Source of the DNA: UBA7236 sp035439505 | GTDB lineage: Bacteria; Bacteroidota; Bacteroidia; Chitinophagales; BACL12 | Assembly (NCBI GenBank): GCA_035439505.1 | Contig: DAORKJ010000003.1 | Span: forward strand, 1-64,000 | Reading direction: 5' to 3' | DNA length: 64,000 nt | Shown: positions 18,642 to 27,153 of the stretch, piece after piece | Position numbering within the stretch: the stretch's first letter is position 1 | How the letters are laid out: the number at the start of each line of letters is the position of its first letter | Position numbers and translations under genes: made by a program | The notes under the pieces: model-generated | What the model was told of the DNA's origin: nothing | The model's database searches: none | Seen by the model: the letters and a program-made list of their open reading frames with translations, nothing else

Positions 18642-19496
18642 ATGATAACCGACAAAATCATTAAACCTAATTCAGGGTATTTTATGTTGTTTGTGTTCTT
18701 ACTCATGATGGTAGGCGCAGGCTTTTTAATGGCGACCAAACATCCGGCATTTGCCTTATTTTTTATTCCGCTATTTTTTGTGTTAATTGGATTTTTTATT
18801 GTTAATCCGAACGACTCAAAAGTATTAGTCATGTTTGGAAAATATGTTGGAACGGTTCGCGACAATGGATTTTATTGGGCAAATCCATTTTATTCAAAAG
18901 CGAAAGTTTCATTAAAAGCACGAACATTAGAAGGTGACAAGATTAAAGTAAACGACAAATTGGGTAATCCAATCATAATTGGAACCGTAATTGTTTGGCA
19001 GGTTACAGATACTGCTAAAGCAAAATTTGAAGTGGAGAATTACGAGATGTATGTAAAATTACAATCTGATACAGCAGTTCGTCATTTAGCCGGCACATTT
19101 TCTTACGACCATTTTGGTGATGATGAATCAAAAGAAATTACCTTGCGTGGTGGTGGCGACCACATTAATGAAATGTTGATGGGTGAATTAAAAGACAGAT
19201 TAAGTTTAGCCGGTGTGCAAGTAATTGAAGCAAGAATAACACATCTAGCTTATTCGGAAGAAATTGCAGGGGCAATGTTACAGCGTCAGCAAGCTAGTGC
19301 TGTAGTAGCAGCAAGAACCAAAATTGTTGAAGGTGCTGTAGGCATGGTGCAACTAGCATTACATAAATTATCAGCTGAAAGTATAGTGGAGTTGGATGAA
19401 GAGAAGAAGGCAGCCATGGTAAGTAATTTACTAGTGGTATTGTGTTCGGACAAAGCAGCAAGTCCGGTAGTAAATACAGGAACCTTATATCATTAA
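18642..19496 (+). CDS. SPFH/Band 7 domain membrane protein
   Basis: The 284-residue protein has two closely spaced N-terminal hydrophobic segments (about residues 13-50), then an SPFH domain (VLVMFGKYVGTVRDNGFYWANPF, IIIGTVIVWQVTDTAKAKFEV) and a helical AYSEEIAGAMLQRQQASAVVAARTKIVEGAV coiled-coil part. SPFH proteins form oligomeric membrane scaffolds. The C-terminus ends LLVVLCSDKAASPVVNTGTLYH. It leads a probable three-gene unit with a PH-like membrane protein and an Arc-type protein; this set is recurrent in Bacteroidota to my knowledge, but its job is unclear. Confidence 0.88.
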   Translation: MITDKIIKPNSGYFMLFVFLLMMVGAGFLMATKHPAFALFFIPLFFVLIGFFIVNPNDSKVLVMFGKYVGTVRDNGFYWANPFYSKAKVSLKARTLEGDKIKVNDKLGNPIIIGTVIVWQVTDTAKAKFEVENYEMYVKLQSDTAVRHLAGTFSYDHFGDDESKEITLRGGGDHINEMLMGELKDRLSLAGVQVIEARITHLAYSEEIAGAMLQRQQASAVVAARTKIVEGAVGMVQLALHKLSAESIVELDEEKKAAMVSNLLVVLCSDKAASPVVNTGTLYH

Positions 19497-19548
19497 TTAA
19501 TTTTTTGCAGCGAATTAAGTTTTATTCGCTGCAATTTATTTATGTTTT

Positions 19549-20055
19549 ATGTATACAGAAGAACAGAAAATAAATAATCGGTTTGCAATAATAATTTTTA
19601 TTACGGCTGTATTTATTTGTGTTGCAGGTTTATTTTTTGCAGCTTATCAAATTGTTCAGCAAAAAGGTGATTTAAAACCGATTTATATTGGAAGTGCTGC
19701 AATGGCCGGTGTTATTATGTTGATTTATTTTATTTTTTTCAGGACCACTTTAACAATTGCTATTGATGCCTATAGGATAACAATAAAATTTTATTCATTA
19801 TTTAGAAAAAACCTGGACATAGAACACAGCAACATTTCAACTTGGGAGTATCGCAAACTAAAGATGATAATGGATTATGGCAGAATTGGTTATAGCACAG
19901 ATCCAATTTTAAAAAAAACGGGTTTTATCATGAATGGAAAAAATGTTTTTGAAATTACGTTAGCCAGTGGACGGAAAATTGGATTTACTGCAGCAAATGC
20001 AGAAATGATGATGACGGCTTTCAAAACATATATACCTAATAAAGAAAAACGTTGA
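19549..20055 (+). CDS. Two-TM protein with PH-like soluble domain, unknown function
   Basis: The 168-residue protein has two transmembrane helices (about residues 12-34 and 46-64) followed by a beta-rich soluble domain. Its pattern (LTIAIDAYRITIKFYSLFRKNLDIEHSNISTWEYRKL ... FEITLASGRKIGF) resembles bacterial PH-like domains. It lies 52 bp after the SPFH gene, and its TGA overlaps the next ATG. Function unknown; a membrane partner of the SPFH scaffold is a reasonable inference. Confidence 0.6.
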   Translation: MYTEEQKINNRFAIIIFITAVFICVAGLFFAAYQIVQQKGDLKPIYIGSAAMAGVIMLIYFIFFRTTLTIAIDAYRITIKFYSLFRKNLDIEHSNISTWEYRKLKMIMDYGRIGYSTDPILKKTGFIMNGKNVFEITLASGRKIGFTAANAEMMMTAFKTYIPNKEKR

Positions 20056-20231
20056 TGGCGAAGGAGGAAAAAAAACAAACCGGTAAAGACCGTCAGGCCT
20101 TTATACTTCGTATTTCACCCGAAATATTGAAGTCGTTGGAGCAATGGGCTGCCGACGATTTCCGCAGTGTTAATGGTCAGATAGAGTATTTATTAAATGA
20201 GGCTTTGAAGAAGGCTGGGAGGAGGAAATGA
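20055..20231 (+). CDS. Small Arc-like ribbon-helix-helix protein
   Basis: A 58-residue protein read directly from the sequence: basic start MAKEEKKQTGKDRQ, then AFILRISPEILKSLEQWAAD and FRSVNGQIEYLLNEALKKAG. The beta strand followed by two helices, with the RSVNGQIEYLL helix, is the Arc/MetJ ribbon-helix-helix pattern, so DNA binding is likely. Its ATG overlaps the TGA of the preceding gene (ATGA), implying coupling. It is a candidate autoregulator of the SPFH operon; the GATATC inverted repeat at the promoter is a possible target. Confidence 0.75.
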   Translation: MAKEEKKQTGKDRQAFILRISPEILKSLEQWAADDFRSVNGQIEYLLNEALKKAGRRK

Positions 20232-20280
20232 GTGGGTTTTTTGCTGTTTTTTGCGTCTGTAATTTTGGCAGATGTTATAC

Positions 20281-20321
20281 ACCTGTCAGGTTTAAACCTG
20301 CGAGGTTTAAACCTGACAGGT
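20281..20321. repeat. REP-like perfect palindrome, 19-bp arms
   Basis: The arm ACCTGTCAGGTTTAAACCT (20281-20299), centre GCG and its exact complement (20303-20321) make a long perfect inverted repeat. It lies about 60 bp beyond the stop of a REP-associated transposase gene. Palindromes of this ACCTGTCAGG type are, to my knowledge, dispersed in many Bacteroidota genomes. Its location fits a substrate of the adjacent enzyme. Confidence 0.7.
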
Positions 20322-20382
20322 TGTTTGTCGATAACCGCTTAATTCCTCTCCCTAATTTAGATTCAGCCAAATTTATCAAATT

Positions 20383-21015
20383 TCACCTCCCAGTAAAATT
20401 GTCATACTTACTAGATGCAACATTTCGAGCAGAAAGAAAATTTTCATGATAATTTATATAGTTCTGTTCGCCATTATATAGGGTTAACACTTTTTCTTTT
20501 AACAAATAGGTAGGTTTATCACTAAGGATTTTATGGTAGGAACTAAACTCCCAGTTTCTAAAATCATCAACCATATTATGTTTTTGGGCGTTGGTATGCA
20601 CATAAGCGATAACATACCTCAAATAATCGTCATTATCAATCAAAATCCGCTTGAACTGTCTTTGAAATAAACTACCTTTTCGCTCGTAAACTTTATTCAT
20701 AGCCTTAGCATAACCATTGAAAAAATTACTAAACTGCTGCGCTGGTTTCAGTGGTCGGTATGGAACGCGCTGATGTCTGCACCATAACTTACTACATCGA
20801 ATAATTTCGGTTTCTGACCTAATACGAACTATCAAATGAAAATGATTGAGCAAAAGATTGTAAGCACATACATTCAACACCGGCCATAAATGATATCTCA
20901 ACTTTTTCAAAAAATAATCACAATTCTGCTCATTATAATAAAAATCATCCCAACCATTTGCGTGGTTAAAAATATGGTAAACTCCATTTGCTTCTAAGGG
21001 TAAAAAGTAATTCAT
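20383..21015 (-). CDS. REP-associated tyrosine transposase (RAYT, Y1/IS200-like)
   Basis: The 210-residue HUH single-strand DNA transposase-like protein has the HUH motif H58-F-H60 (NLLLNHFHLIVRI), the RKGSLFQRQFKRI segment typical of RAYTs, and the catalytic tyrosine Y138 in AYVHTNAQKH. The order of motifs and the length are complete, so it may be active. Unlike IS200 elements, RAYTs are usually single-copy and act on nearby REP palindromes; one lies 62 bp past its stop. The start is at ATG 21015 with a -7 box four bases before it. Confidence 0.85.
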   Translation of the reverse strand: MNYFLPLEANGVYHIFNHANGWDDFYYNEQNCDYFLKKLRYHLWPVLNVCAYNLLLNHFHLIVRIRSETEIIRCSKLWCRHQRVPYRPLKPAQQFSNFFNGYAKAMNKVYERKGSLFQRQFKRILIDNDDYLRYVIAYVHTNAQKHNMVDDFRNWEFSSYHKILSDKPTYLLKEKVLTLYNGEQNYINYHENFLSARNVASSKYDNFTGR

Positions 21016-21019
21016 TTAC

Positions 21020-21027
21020 CAAAAATA
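21020..21027 (-). promoter_or_regulatory. -7 box TATTTTTG four bases before the RAYT start
   Basis: An exact TAnnTTTG on the minus strand, with GTAA between box and ATG. The implied transcription start falls on the start codon (leaderless). Confidence 0.45.
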
Positions 21028-21084
21028 GCAGCACTTTATTTTCATAACATAAATACATTAATCAGGTATGTGGATTACTCATTA

Positions 21085-21149
21085 AAAACACTAATTACTA
21101 TTCGCATCTAAGCGGATAGTGTTTTAAAAATAAAAAGAATAGCCGCTTA
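21085..21149. repeat. Two overlapping alternative hairpins upstream of the RAYT gene
   Basis: AAAACACTA (21085-21093) pairs with TAGTGTTTT (21117-21125). TAAGCGG (21109-21115) can instead pair with CCGCTTA (21143-21149). The two structures compete for the same bases. They lie 70 bp from the RAYT start, on the side opposite the long palindrome, so they could be an element end or a control site for the gene at 21251. Confidence 0.4.
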
Positions 21150-21250
21150 ACAGCAATTTTTTTTTCGATGTATATAAATATTTTGTTAATGTATATTAAT
21201 TTTCAAAATTTCAGTCTGAATCATATACCTTTAGTTAACATTCCGGCATT

Positions 21251-22735
21251 ATGAAGAAAAACGATGATTTGTATAAGCTGATTAAATCACTTGAAAAACC
21301 TGAGAAAGGGTATTTCAAAAAATTTGCGCAGACTTATTCAAAAACCGCTGATCAACAATACCTTCAGTTGTTCGATGCCATGGATGCACAAAAAGAATAT
21401 GACGAAGATGCAATTATTAAAAAATTTAGAAATACTTCATTGTCAACTCAAATTTCAGTTGCCAAAAATTATTTATGGGAATTAATTCTAAAAAGTCAGC
21501 GCGCCTATCGTGCTAATACTTCAAAATTTATGCGACTAAATGCTCTAATGGAGAATGGGGAAATATTATTTGAAAAGGGTTTATATCAACAAGCCTTACT
21601 TACCTGGGAAAAGGCTAAAAAATTGGCGCTTGATTTTGATGAAAAAGCATTTATTTTAGATATTGAAGCCTGGAAACGGAGATATTTTGTTGATTTACGC
21701 GCTGATTTATGGGATCAAAATGTTTTGCCCTCATTTGAAACAACCGATAAATTGTTACATCAATATAGCAATACATTAGCCATTCAAAAGATTTATTTTA
21801 AAAGTACGAAGTACATTAAAACAAATCCCGATTTCCGAAACCCTGAACATAAAAAGGAATGGGATGCAATTATGAAAAACCCCATCCTCAACCCGGAAAA
21901 CGAGCCGGAAGATTTTTATGGGAAACTGTATTTTAATTATGTGCATTCTAATTATCACCATCTTTCTAATAATGAAGAACAAAATCTTTTTTTCATCAGT
22001 AAAAATATTAAATTATGGGAATCAAACCCGTTACTAATTGAAGTTGAACCAATACGATATATCGCTGCAGTAAATAATTATCTTGGAACCTTATCTAAAT
22101 TCAGCAGATATCAGGCATTTATTGATTACGTTGAAGCTTTTAAGCCACCACGTTTTAATTCAATTAATCAGGAAGCAATTTATTTTGAACACTGGTGGCT
22201 TTGGAAAGAAATAACTTTTAAAATTACCGGCAACGATGTTGCATTTGGAAACTTTATTCAGGAAACATTTCCCGATTTATTAAAATATGCACCTTATATC
22301 AATAGCGTAAGATGGATGCTTATCCGTTTTGGTATTGCCATAAATTATTTTAAAACCGGTCGTTTTGACGAAGCGCTTACACTTACTAATGAGTTAATAG
22401 ATACAAAAGATATTGAATTGAGAAAAGACATTCAGGCACATACCAGAATGATGTATTTAATTTTACATTATGAATTAAAAAATAATCTTATTCTGGAAAG
22501 CCTTTCCCGCTCAGTTAAACGTTATCTTATTCAAAACGAAAATTATTTTGAAACCGAAAAGGTTTTTATTAAATTTTTTAATAAACTTATTAATGCGTCG
22601 GATAAAGCAGAAGCAGAACACATTATTAATGATTTAGATGAAGAAGTAAATGCAATTTTTAACAATAATAAAAGTGAAAAAATTGCATTTATGACGATGC
22701 CATTAACCGAATGGTTGAAAATAAGAAAAATGTAA
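21251..22735 (+). CDS. TPR-like helical protein of unknown function
   Basis: The 494-residue protein has no signal peptide or membrane segments. It is predicted all-helical with tetratricopeptide-like pairs (MRLNALMENGEILFEKGLYQQALLTWEKAKKLA; AINYFKTGRFDEALTLTNELI). The opening KKNDDLYKLIKSLEKPEKGYFKKFA is seen in a family of cytoplasmic Bacteroidota proteins without assigned function. It is probably a scaffold or regulatory protein. It is monocistronic: the RAYT gene diverges upstream and a terminator for the opposite gene lies downstream. Confidence 0.6.
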   Translation: MKKNDDLYKLIKSLEKPEKGYFKKFAQTYSKTADQQYLQLFDAMDAQKEYDEDAIIKKFRNTSLSTQISVAKNYLWELILKSQRAYRANTSKFMRLNALMENGEILFEKGLYQQALLTWEKAKKLALDFDEKAFILDIEAWKRRYFVDLRADLWDQNVLPSFETTDKLLHQYSNTLAIQKIYFKSTKYIKTNPDFRNPEHKKEWDAIMKNPILNPENEPEDFYGKLYFNYVHSNYHHLSNNEEQNLFFISKNIKLWESNPLLIEVEPIRYIAAVNNYLGTLSKFSRYQAFIDYVEAFKPPRFNSINQEAIYFEHWWLWKEITFKITGNDVAFGNFIQETFPDLLKYAPYINSVRWMLIRFGIAINYFKTGRFDEALTLTNELIDTKDIELRKDIQAHTRMMYLILHYELKNNLILESLSRSVKRYLIQNENYFETEKVFIKFFNKLINASDKAEAEHIINDLDEEVNAIFNNNKSEKIAFMTMPLTEWLKIRKM

Positions 22736-22766
22736 AAACCCCGATGAAAATGAATTCCACCGGGGT
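22734..22766 (-). terminator. Terminator of the minus-strand T9SS propeller gene
   Basis: On the minus strand ACCCCG (22766-22761) pairs with CGGGGT (22743-22738) and is followed by TTTTTAC. It lies in the 55-bp convergent junction with the TPR-like gene. Confidence 0.65.
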
Positions 22767-22790
22767 CTGACTGTAGCGGTGCAGTGCTAA

Positions 22791-24386
22791 TTAATTTTTC
22801 ACAAATGGCTGGCTTGTTTTAACGCCATCCGTAGTTGTGATAACTACAAAATACATTCCCGCAGCCAGGTCTGCTATATACATGGAATTTTCACCAACTG
22901 CATTTTCAATTGATTTAACAATTGCACCTTGTTGATTGATAATATCCAATTGGTAATTTGTTTCGTTTACTACGTTTAAATTTATAACTGTTGTTGCCGG
23001 GTTTGGTGTAATTGAAACATTAATGGTTCCGGCATAATTATTAATTGCAACCAGCGGAGATGCCTCTTTATAAAGAAAAATATCTACACTACCCTCCGTA
23101 GCTAATGGATCTAGACCATCAAAAACAACGTCATCATAAAAACTTCCACCTGCGTACATATTGCCATGTTGGTCTACTTCTATTTCCTGAAGACTCACAA
23201 AACTTTCTCCAACAAAAGAAACTACTTGTGTTGCGTCACCGTTATAATCATACGAAGTAATATAACTTCCTGAAAAAGCATCAGGTAATTGTAATCCGTC
23301 AAATTCGGCAGTTCCTGAATAAACCCCTCCTATAAAAACACCTTCACTGCCAACTTCCAACGCGTATACATAATCATACTCATACCCTCCACCGGTTTTA
23401 TACCAATTTAAGGCCCCATTATCAGGATTTAATTGCATTAAACACGCATCAATCAATCCTAAAGTGTTTATGGTAATGGCATCAACATATGTATTATTTT
23501 CTACCGAAACACCAAGGTATAAATTACCATCAGCGCCAATAGCCATACCTTTAATTTCTGAGTCATCATTTTCTGATGCAATTAAATTCACCCACAATGG
23601 CGTACCATCAGCATCTGTTTTCATTACAAAATTATCACCAAGCGCAATCAGATTAAACACATTACCTTCAAATTCAAAAGGCATATTAAATCTTCCCGTC
23701 ATGATAATATTATTTTCTGCATCGGTTATTACTTCTGCGGAATATTCATATCCTTCACCACCCATTACTTTAATCCAAAGCGCTTCACCGCTAACTGAAT
23801 ATTTTGCATATAAAATATCATACTCGCCAAATGATTCCTGAAGTGTGCCATCAAAAGTAAAATCACCAACTAAAGAACCTGTTATAATGATATCGCCATT
23901 TGAATCGATAGCTAAATGTTCATAATAAGCATATCCTATTTCTGTTTTAGCCCATACCGGTGATCCATTGTTATCATACTTTACTACGTAGGTATTACCA
24001 AAATCAGATTGGGTTAAAGTAATATCTCCAAAAACAGCATCATCTGTATCAAATGAACCACAAATTACAAAACCATCATCGCCGGAAATTTTAAGATCAT
24101 ACAAATCATATCGTGCATCTGATGTTTCTGCTTTAAGCCAAAGGATTTCACCATCAGGATTAAATTTAGCAATATACAGATCGTAACTTCCGCCATAGGC
24201 CGTAATTCCACCTAACGAAATACTATCCGAAAAAACACCTGCCAAATAAATGTTTCCACTCGGGTCAACATCCATTCCGCTAAAATAATTTGAGTTTTCA
24301 TCTCCAAAACCTTTCAACCATTGCGGCTGAGCAAACATGAGTGTGCTTGAAAAAGTAAATAATAAAATAAAAATGCTACGTGTCAT
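22791..24386 (-). CDS. Secreted T9SS protein with SBBP-type beta-propeller repeats
   Basis: The 531-residue protein has signal peptide MTRSIFILLFTFSSTLMFAQ and about seven to eight repeats of the form DxxGNIYxAGxFxxxxxFGxxxLxxxGxxDxYxAKxxxxGxxxWxK, which are bacterial SBBP-like propeller blades. It ends with a T9SS type A sorting domain (SITPNPATTVINLNVV ... GMYFVVITTTDGVKTSQPFVKN). It is predicted to be secreted or surface-bound; propellers of this kind bind proteins or carbohydrates, but the ligand is unknown. Confidence 0.85.
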   Translation of the reverse strand: MTRSIFILLFTFSSTLMFAQPQWLKGFGDENSNYFSGMDVDPSGNIYLAGVFSDSISLGGITAYGGSYDLYIAKFNPDGEILWLKAETSDARYDLYDLKISGDDGFVICGSFDTDDAVFGDITLTQSDFGNTYVVKYDNNGSPVWAKTEIGYAYYEHLAIDSNGDIIITGSLVGDFTFDGTLQESFGEYDILYAKYSVSGEALWIKVMGGEGYEYSAEVITDAENNIIMTGRFNMPFEFEGNVFNLIALGDNFVMKTDADGTPLWVNLIASENDDSEIKGMAIGADGNLYLGVSVENNTYVDAITINTLGLIDACLMQLNPDNGALNWYKTGGGYEYDYVYALEVGSEGVFIGGVYSGTAEFDGLQLPDAFSGSYITSYDYNGDATQVVSFVGESFVSLQEIEVDQHGNMYAGGSFYDDVVFDGLDPLATEGSVDIFLYKEASPLVAINNYAGTINVSITPNPATTVINLNVVNETNYQLDIINQQGAIVKSIENAVGENSMYIADLAAGMYFVVITTTDGVKTSQPFVKN

Positions 24387-24424
24387 AACCTTGAGTTTTT
24401 TTGTTAAAAAATAGAAAGTGAAAT

Positions 24425-24464
24425 CCGTTTACCGTAAAAACACTGCACAGTGACCGATAAACGG
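24425..24464. other. Nested inverted repeats in the propeller/hutU intergenic region
   Basis: CCGTTTA (24425-24431) and TAAACGG (24458-24464) flank an inner CACTG-CA-CAGTG (24441-24452). The 220-bp region 24387-24606 otherwise shows only a near-palindrome GGTTTCGAAGCC near 24541. It lies upstream of the propeller gene and downstream of hutU. Confidence 0.4.
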
Positions 24465-24606
24465 CTATTTACTTCCCTTGAACAACACAAAGGTCATAAC
24501 CGGAGCAGCCCGAAACCAACAAAAAAAGGGCTGGAGTTAAGGTTTCGAAGCCTAAAATTTTTTATAAATGATTGTAAATCAACTGCTTAAAAGAAGAAAA
24601 ACAAAT

Positions 24607-26637
24607 TTAGAAGTCCAAACCATTAATCAGCGTGTCATCAGCAATTTCAGGTAATGTAATCTTCAAGCCCGGTGTTCGCTCCATTTCGCGACGAATGGCA
24701 AACAATGCTTCCTCATTTCTAGCCCAAGCCCTTCTGCTGATTCCGTTGTTTACATCCCAAAACAACATTTGGGTTAGATTATTTTCCGCCTCCGGAGTGC
24801 CATCCAACACCATTCCAAATCCTCCGTTGATCACTTCTCCCCAACCAACACCACCACCATTGTGAATACTCACCCATGTTGCTCCACGGAAACTATCACC
24901 TATAACATTGTGAATGGCCATGTCGGCAGTAAATTTACTGCCATCATAAATATTACTTGTTTCGCGATAAGGCGAATCTGTCCCGCTAACATCGTGATGG
25001 TCGCGACCTAATACCACCGGTCCGCTCAACTCACCACTTTTTATGGCATCATTAAATGCTTTCGCAATTTTCATTCTACCCTCTGCATCTGCATATAAAA
25101 TGCGCGCCTGACTGCCAACAACCATTTTATTATCCATTGCCGATTCTATCCAATTAATATTATCCGACAATTGTAATTTAATTTCATCCGGAGCCGTTGC
25201 AAATATTTCTTTTAACACCTTGGCAGCAATTAAATCTGTTTTGCGCAAATCAGTTTCGTCGTTACTCGAGCACACCCATCTGAATGGACCAAATCCAAAA
25301 TCAAAACACATTGGTCCTAAAATATCCTGCACATAACTTTTGTAAATAAATCCTTTTTTATCATCTAAAATATCTGCACCCGCTCTTGAAGATTCCAATA
25401 AAAATGCATTGCCATAATCAAAAAAGTACATGCCGTTTGCTGTTAATTTATTAATTGCCGCAACATGTCTGCGCAAACTTTCGTACACTTTTTCTTTAAA
25501 TAATTCCGGCTGCTCTGCCATCATTTTTTTGCTTTCCTCAAAACTTAATCCCACCGGATAATAACCTCCTGCAAATGGGTTATGCAAAGAAGTCTGATCA
25601 CTGCCAATTTCAATAGTTATGTTTTCTGCTGCCAGTTTTTCCCATAAATCAACCACATTTCCCTGATACGCTATTGAAACAGCTTCTTTATTATTTTTCG
25701 CAACTTCCATTCTTTTTATGAGCGTATCTAAATCATCATACACTTCATCTACCCAACCTTGAGCGTGTCGTTTATTGGTTGCTTCAGGGTTCACTTCTGC
25801 AACAACACAAACACCTTTTGCAATTACCGCGGCTTTAGGTTGCGCTCCACTCATGCCTCCCAATCCTGCAGTCACAAATATTTTTCCTGAGCAATCTATT
25901 GCTTGTTTGTCAATTTTTCGCGCAGCATTTAATACCGTAATATTCGTACCGTGCACAATACCTTGTGGCCCGATATACATAAATGAACCTGCAGTCATTT
26001 GTCCATATTGTGTTACACCTAATGCATTAAATTTTTCCCAATCATCCGGCTTCGAATAATTCGGAATCATCATACCATTTGTTACAACTACGCGAGGTGC
26101 TCTTTTATGCGATGGAAATAATCCCATCGGATGACCACTATATAATACCAATGTTTGTTCATCGGTCATATTGGCCAAATATTGCATAGTAATTAAATAT
26201 TGCGCCCAATTTTGAAATACTGCTCCATTTCCACCATACGTAATTAATTCATGAGGATGTTGCGCTACTGCATAGTCTAAATTATTTTGCAACATGAGCA
26301 TAATACATGCTGCCTGTTTACTTTTATGCGGATACTGCTCCCAGCTGCGTGCTTTTATCGTATAGTCAGGACGAAATCGATACATGTATATCCTGCCATA
26401 TTTTTGCAGTTCTTCAGCAAATTCAGGGGCTAAGGTTACATGAAATTTTGTGGGGAAATAACGAAGTGCATTCCTTATGGCTAATCGCTTTTCGTCAGCA
26501 TTCAAAATATCCTTCCGCTTAGGGGCATGGCTGATTGAGGTGTCATAAGGCTTAGGCTCCGGTAGTTCGGCCGGAATGCCTTGCAATATGCTATTTTGAA
26601 AACTTATCAGAATTTGACCATCAGCTTGAGCTATCAT
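24607..26637 (-). CDS. hutU: Urocanate hydratase
   Basis: Urocanase is the second step of histidine degradation, converting urocanate to 4-imidazolone-5-propionate with tightly bound NAD+. At 676 residues it belongs to the long form, similar in size to animal urocanase, rather than the ~555-residue form of most bacteria. Clear motifs include ITYGGNGAVFQNWAQY, LYSGHPMGLFPSHKRAP, the NAD-binding GGLGGMSGAQPKAAVIAKG, VWVCSSNDETDLRKTD-like FRWVCSSND, and VSIHNGGGVGWGEVINGGFGMVLDG. No hutH, hutI or hutG is adjacent. The start is at ATG 26637. Confidence 0.95.
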   Translation of the reverse strand: MIAQADGQILISFQNSILQGIPAELPEPKPYDTSISHAPKRKDILNADEKRLAIRNALRYFPTKFHVTLAPEFAEELQKYGRIYMYRFRPDYTIKARSWEQYPHKSKQAACIMLMLQNNLDYAVAQHPHELITYGGNGAVFQNWAQYLITMQYLANMTDEQTLVLYSGHPMGLFPSHKRAPRVVVTNGMMIPNYSKPDDWEKFNALGVTQYGQMTAGSFMYIGPQGIVHGTNITVLNAARKIDKQAIDCSGKIFVTAGLGGMSGAQPKAAVIAKGVCVVAEVNPEATNKRHAQGWVDEVYDDLDTLIKRMEVAKNNKEAVSIAYQGNVVDLWEKLAAENITIEIGSDQTSLHNPFAGGYYPVGLSFEESKKMMAEQPELFKEKVYESLRRHVAAINKLTANGMYFFDYGNAFLLESSRAGADILDDKKGFIYKSYVQDILGPMCFDFGFGPFRWVCSSNDETDLRKTDLIAAKVLKEIFATAPDEIKLQLSDNINWIESAMDNKMVVGSQARILYADAEGRMKIAKAFNDAIKSGELSGPVVLGRDHHDVSGTDSPYRETSNIYDGSKFTADMAIHNVIGDSFRGATWVSIHNGGGVGWGEVINGGFGMVLDGTPEAENNLTQMLFWDVNNGISRRAWARNEEALFAIRREMERTPGLKITLPEIADDTLINGLDF

Positions 26638-26651
26638 ACACTATTTTTGCA

Positions 26652-26682
26652 CAAAGTTACCAATTGATGCCGCTTCTTACAA
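26652..26682 (-). promoter_or_regulatory. hutU promoter: TTG -33 and TAACTTTG -7
   Basis: On the minus strand TTG (26682-26680) and an exact TAACTTTG (26659-26652) are separated by 20 bp, matching the Bacteroidota consensus. The -7 box ends 14 bases before the hutU ATG, so the 5' leader is under about 10 nt. Confidence 0.6.
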
Positions 26683-26718
26683 TGTACTGGCACGATGTTG
26701 GCTTAACGATATAAAAAC

Positions 26719-27153
26719 ATGCTTATGAAAAAGTTTATACTTGGTCTATGCCTCACTCCATTTTTATTTACTGCCTGCGAAAAAGACGTAGTGCCTGATT
26801 ATGATATACGAGACGAATACGTTGGCGACTATCAGGTAAACGACGCATGTGATGCTTCAATGAATGATTATACCATCTCCGTGTTTAAAGCAAACGACAA
26901 TGATGAAATTGTGTTTGGCTGGCCGGGTTTATACGAAGCCGGTATGGAAGTACATGGTATTGTTACCGGAATGAAAGTTATTATTCCAATTCAGCAGTTT
27001 TTGGTTTCCTCATTTCCTGAAATATATTACGAATTCAGTGGAAGTGCAGCATTAGAAGGTGATACACTAATTGTTGATTATACCGTCTTTTTAATTCAGG
27101 ATGGATTAATATTCGACGAAAATAACTGCATAGCTACTATGGTTCAATATTAA
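26719..27153 (+). CDS. Small lipoprotein of unknown function
   Basis: A 144-residue protein with a lipoprotein signal (FLFTAC lipobox). The start can be ATG 26719 or ATG 26725 (MKKFILGLCL), the latter being the more usual form. The mature part is acidic and beta-rich (YVGDYQVNDACDASMNDYTISVF ... CIATMVQY), like many small Bacteroidota lipoproteins. It diverges from hutU and its stop is three bases past the end of the opposite propeller gene, so the two 3' ends overlap. Confidence 0.65.
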   Translation: MLMKKFILGLCLTPFLFTACEKDVVPDYDIRDEYVGDYQVNDACDASMNDYTISVFKANDNDEIVFGWPGLYEAGMEVHGIVTGMKVIIPIQQFLVSSFPEIYYEFSGSAALEGDTLIVDYTVFLIQDGLIFDENNCIATMVQY

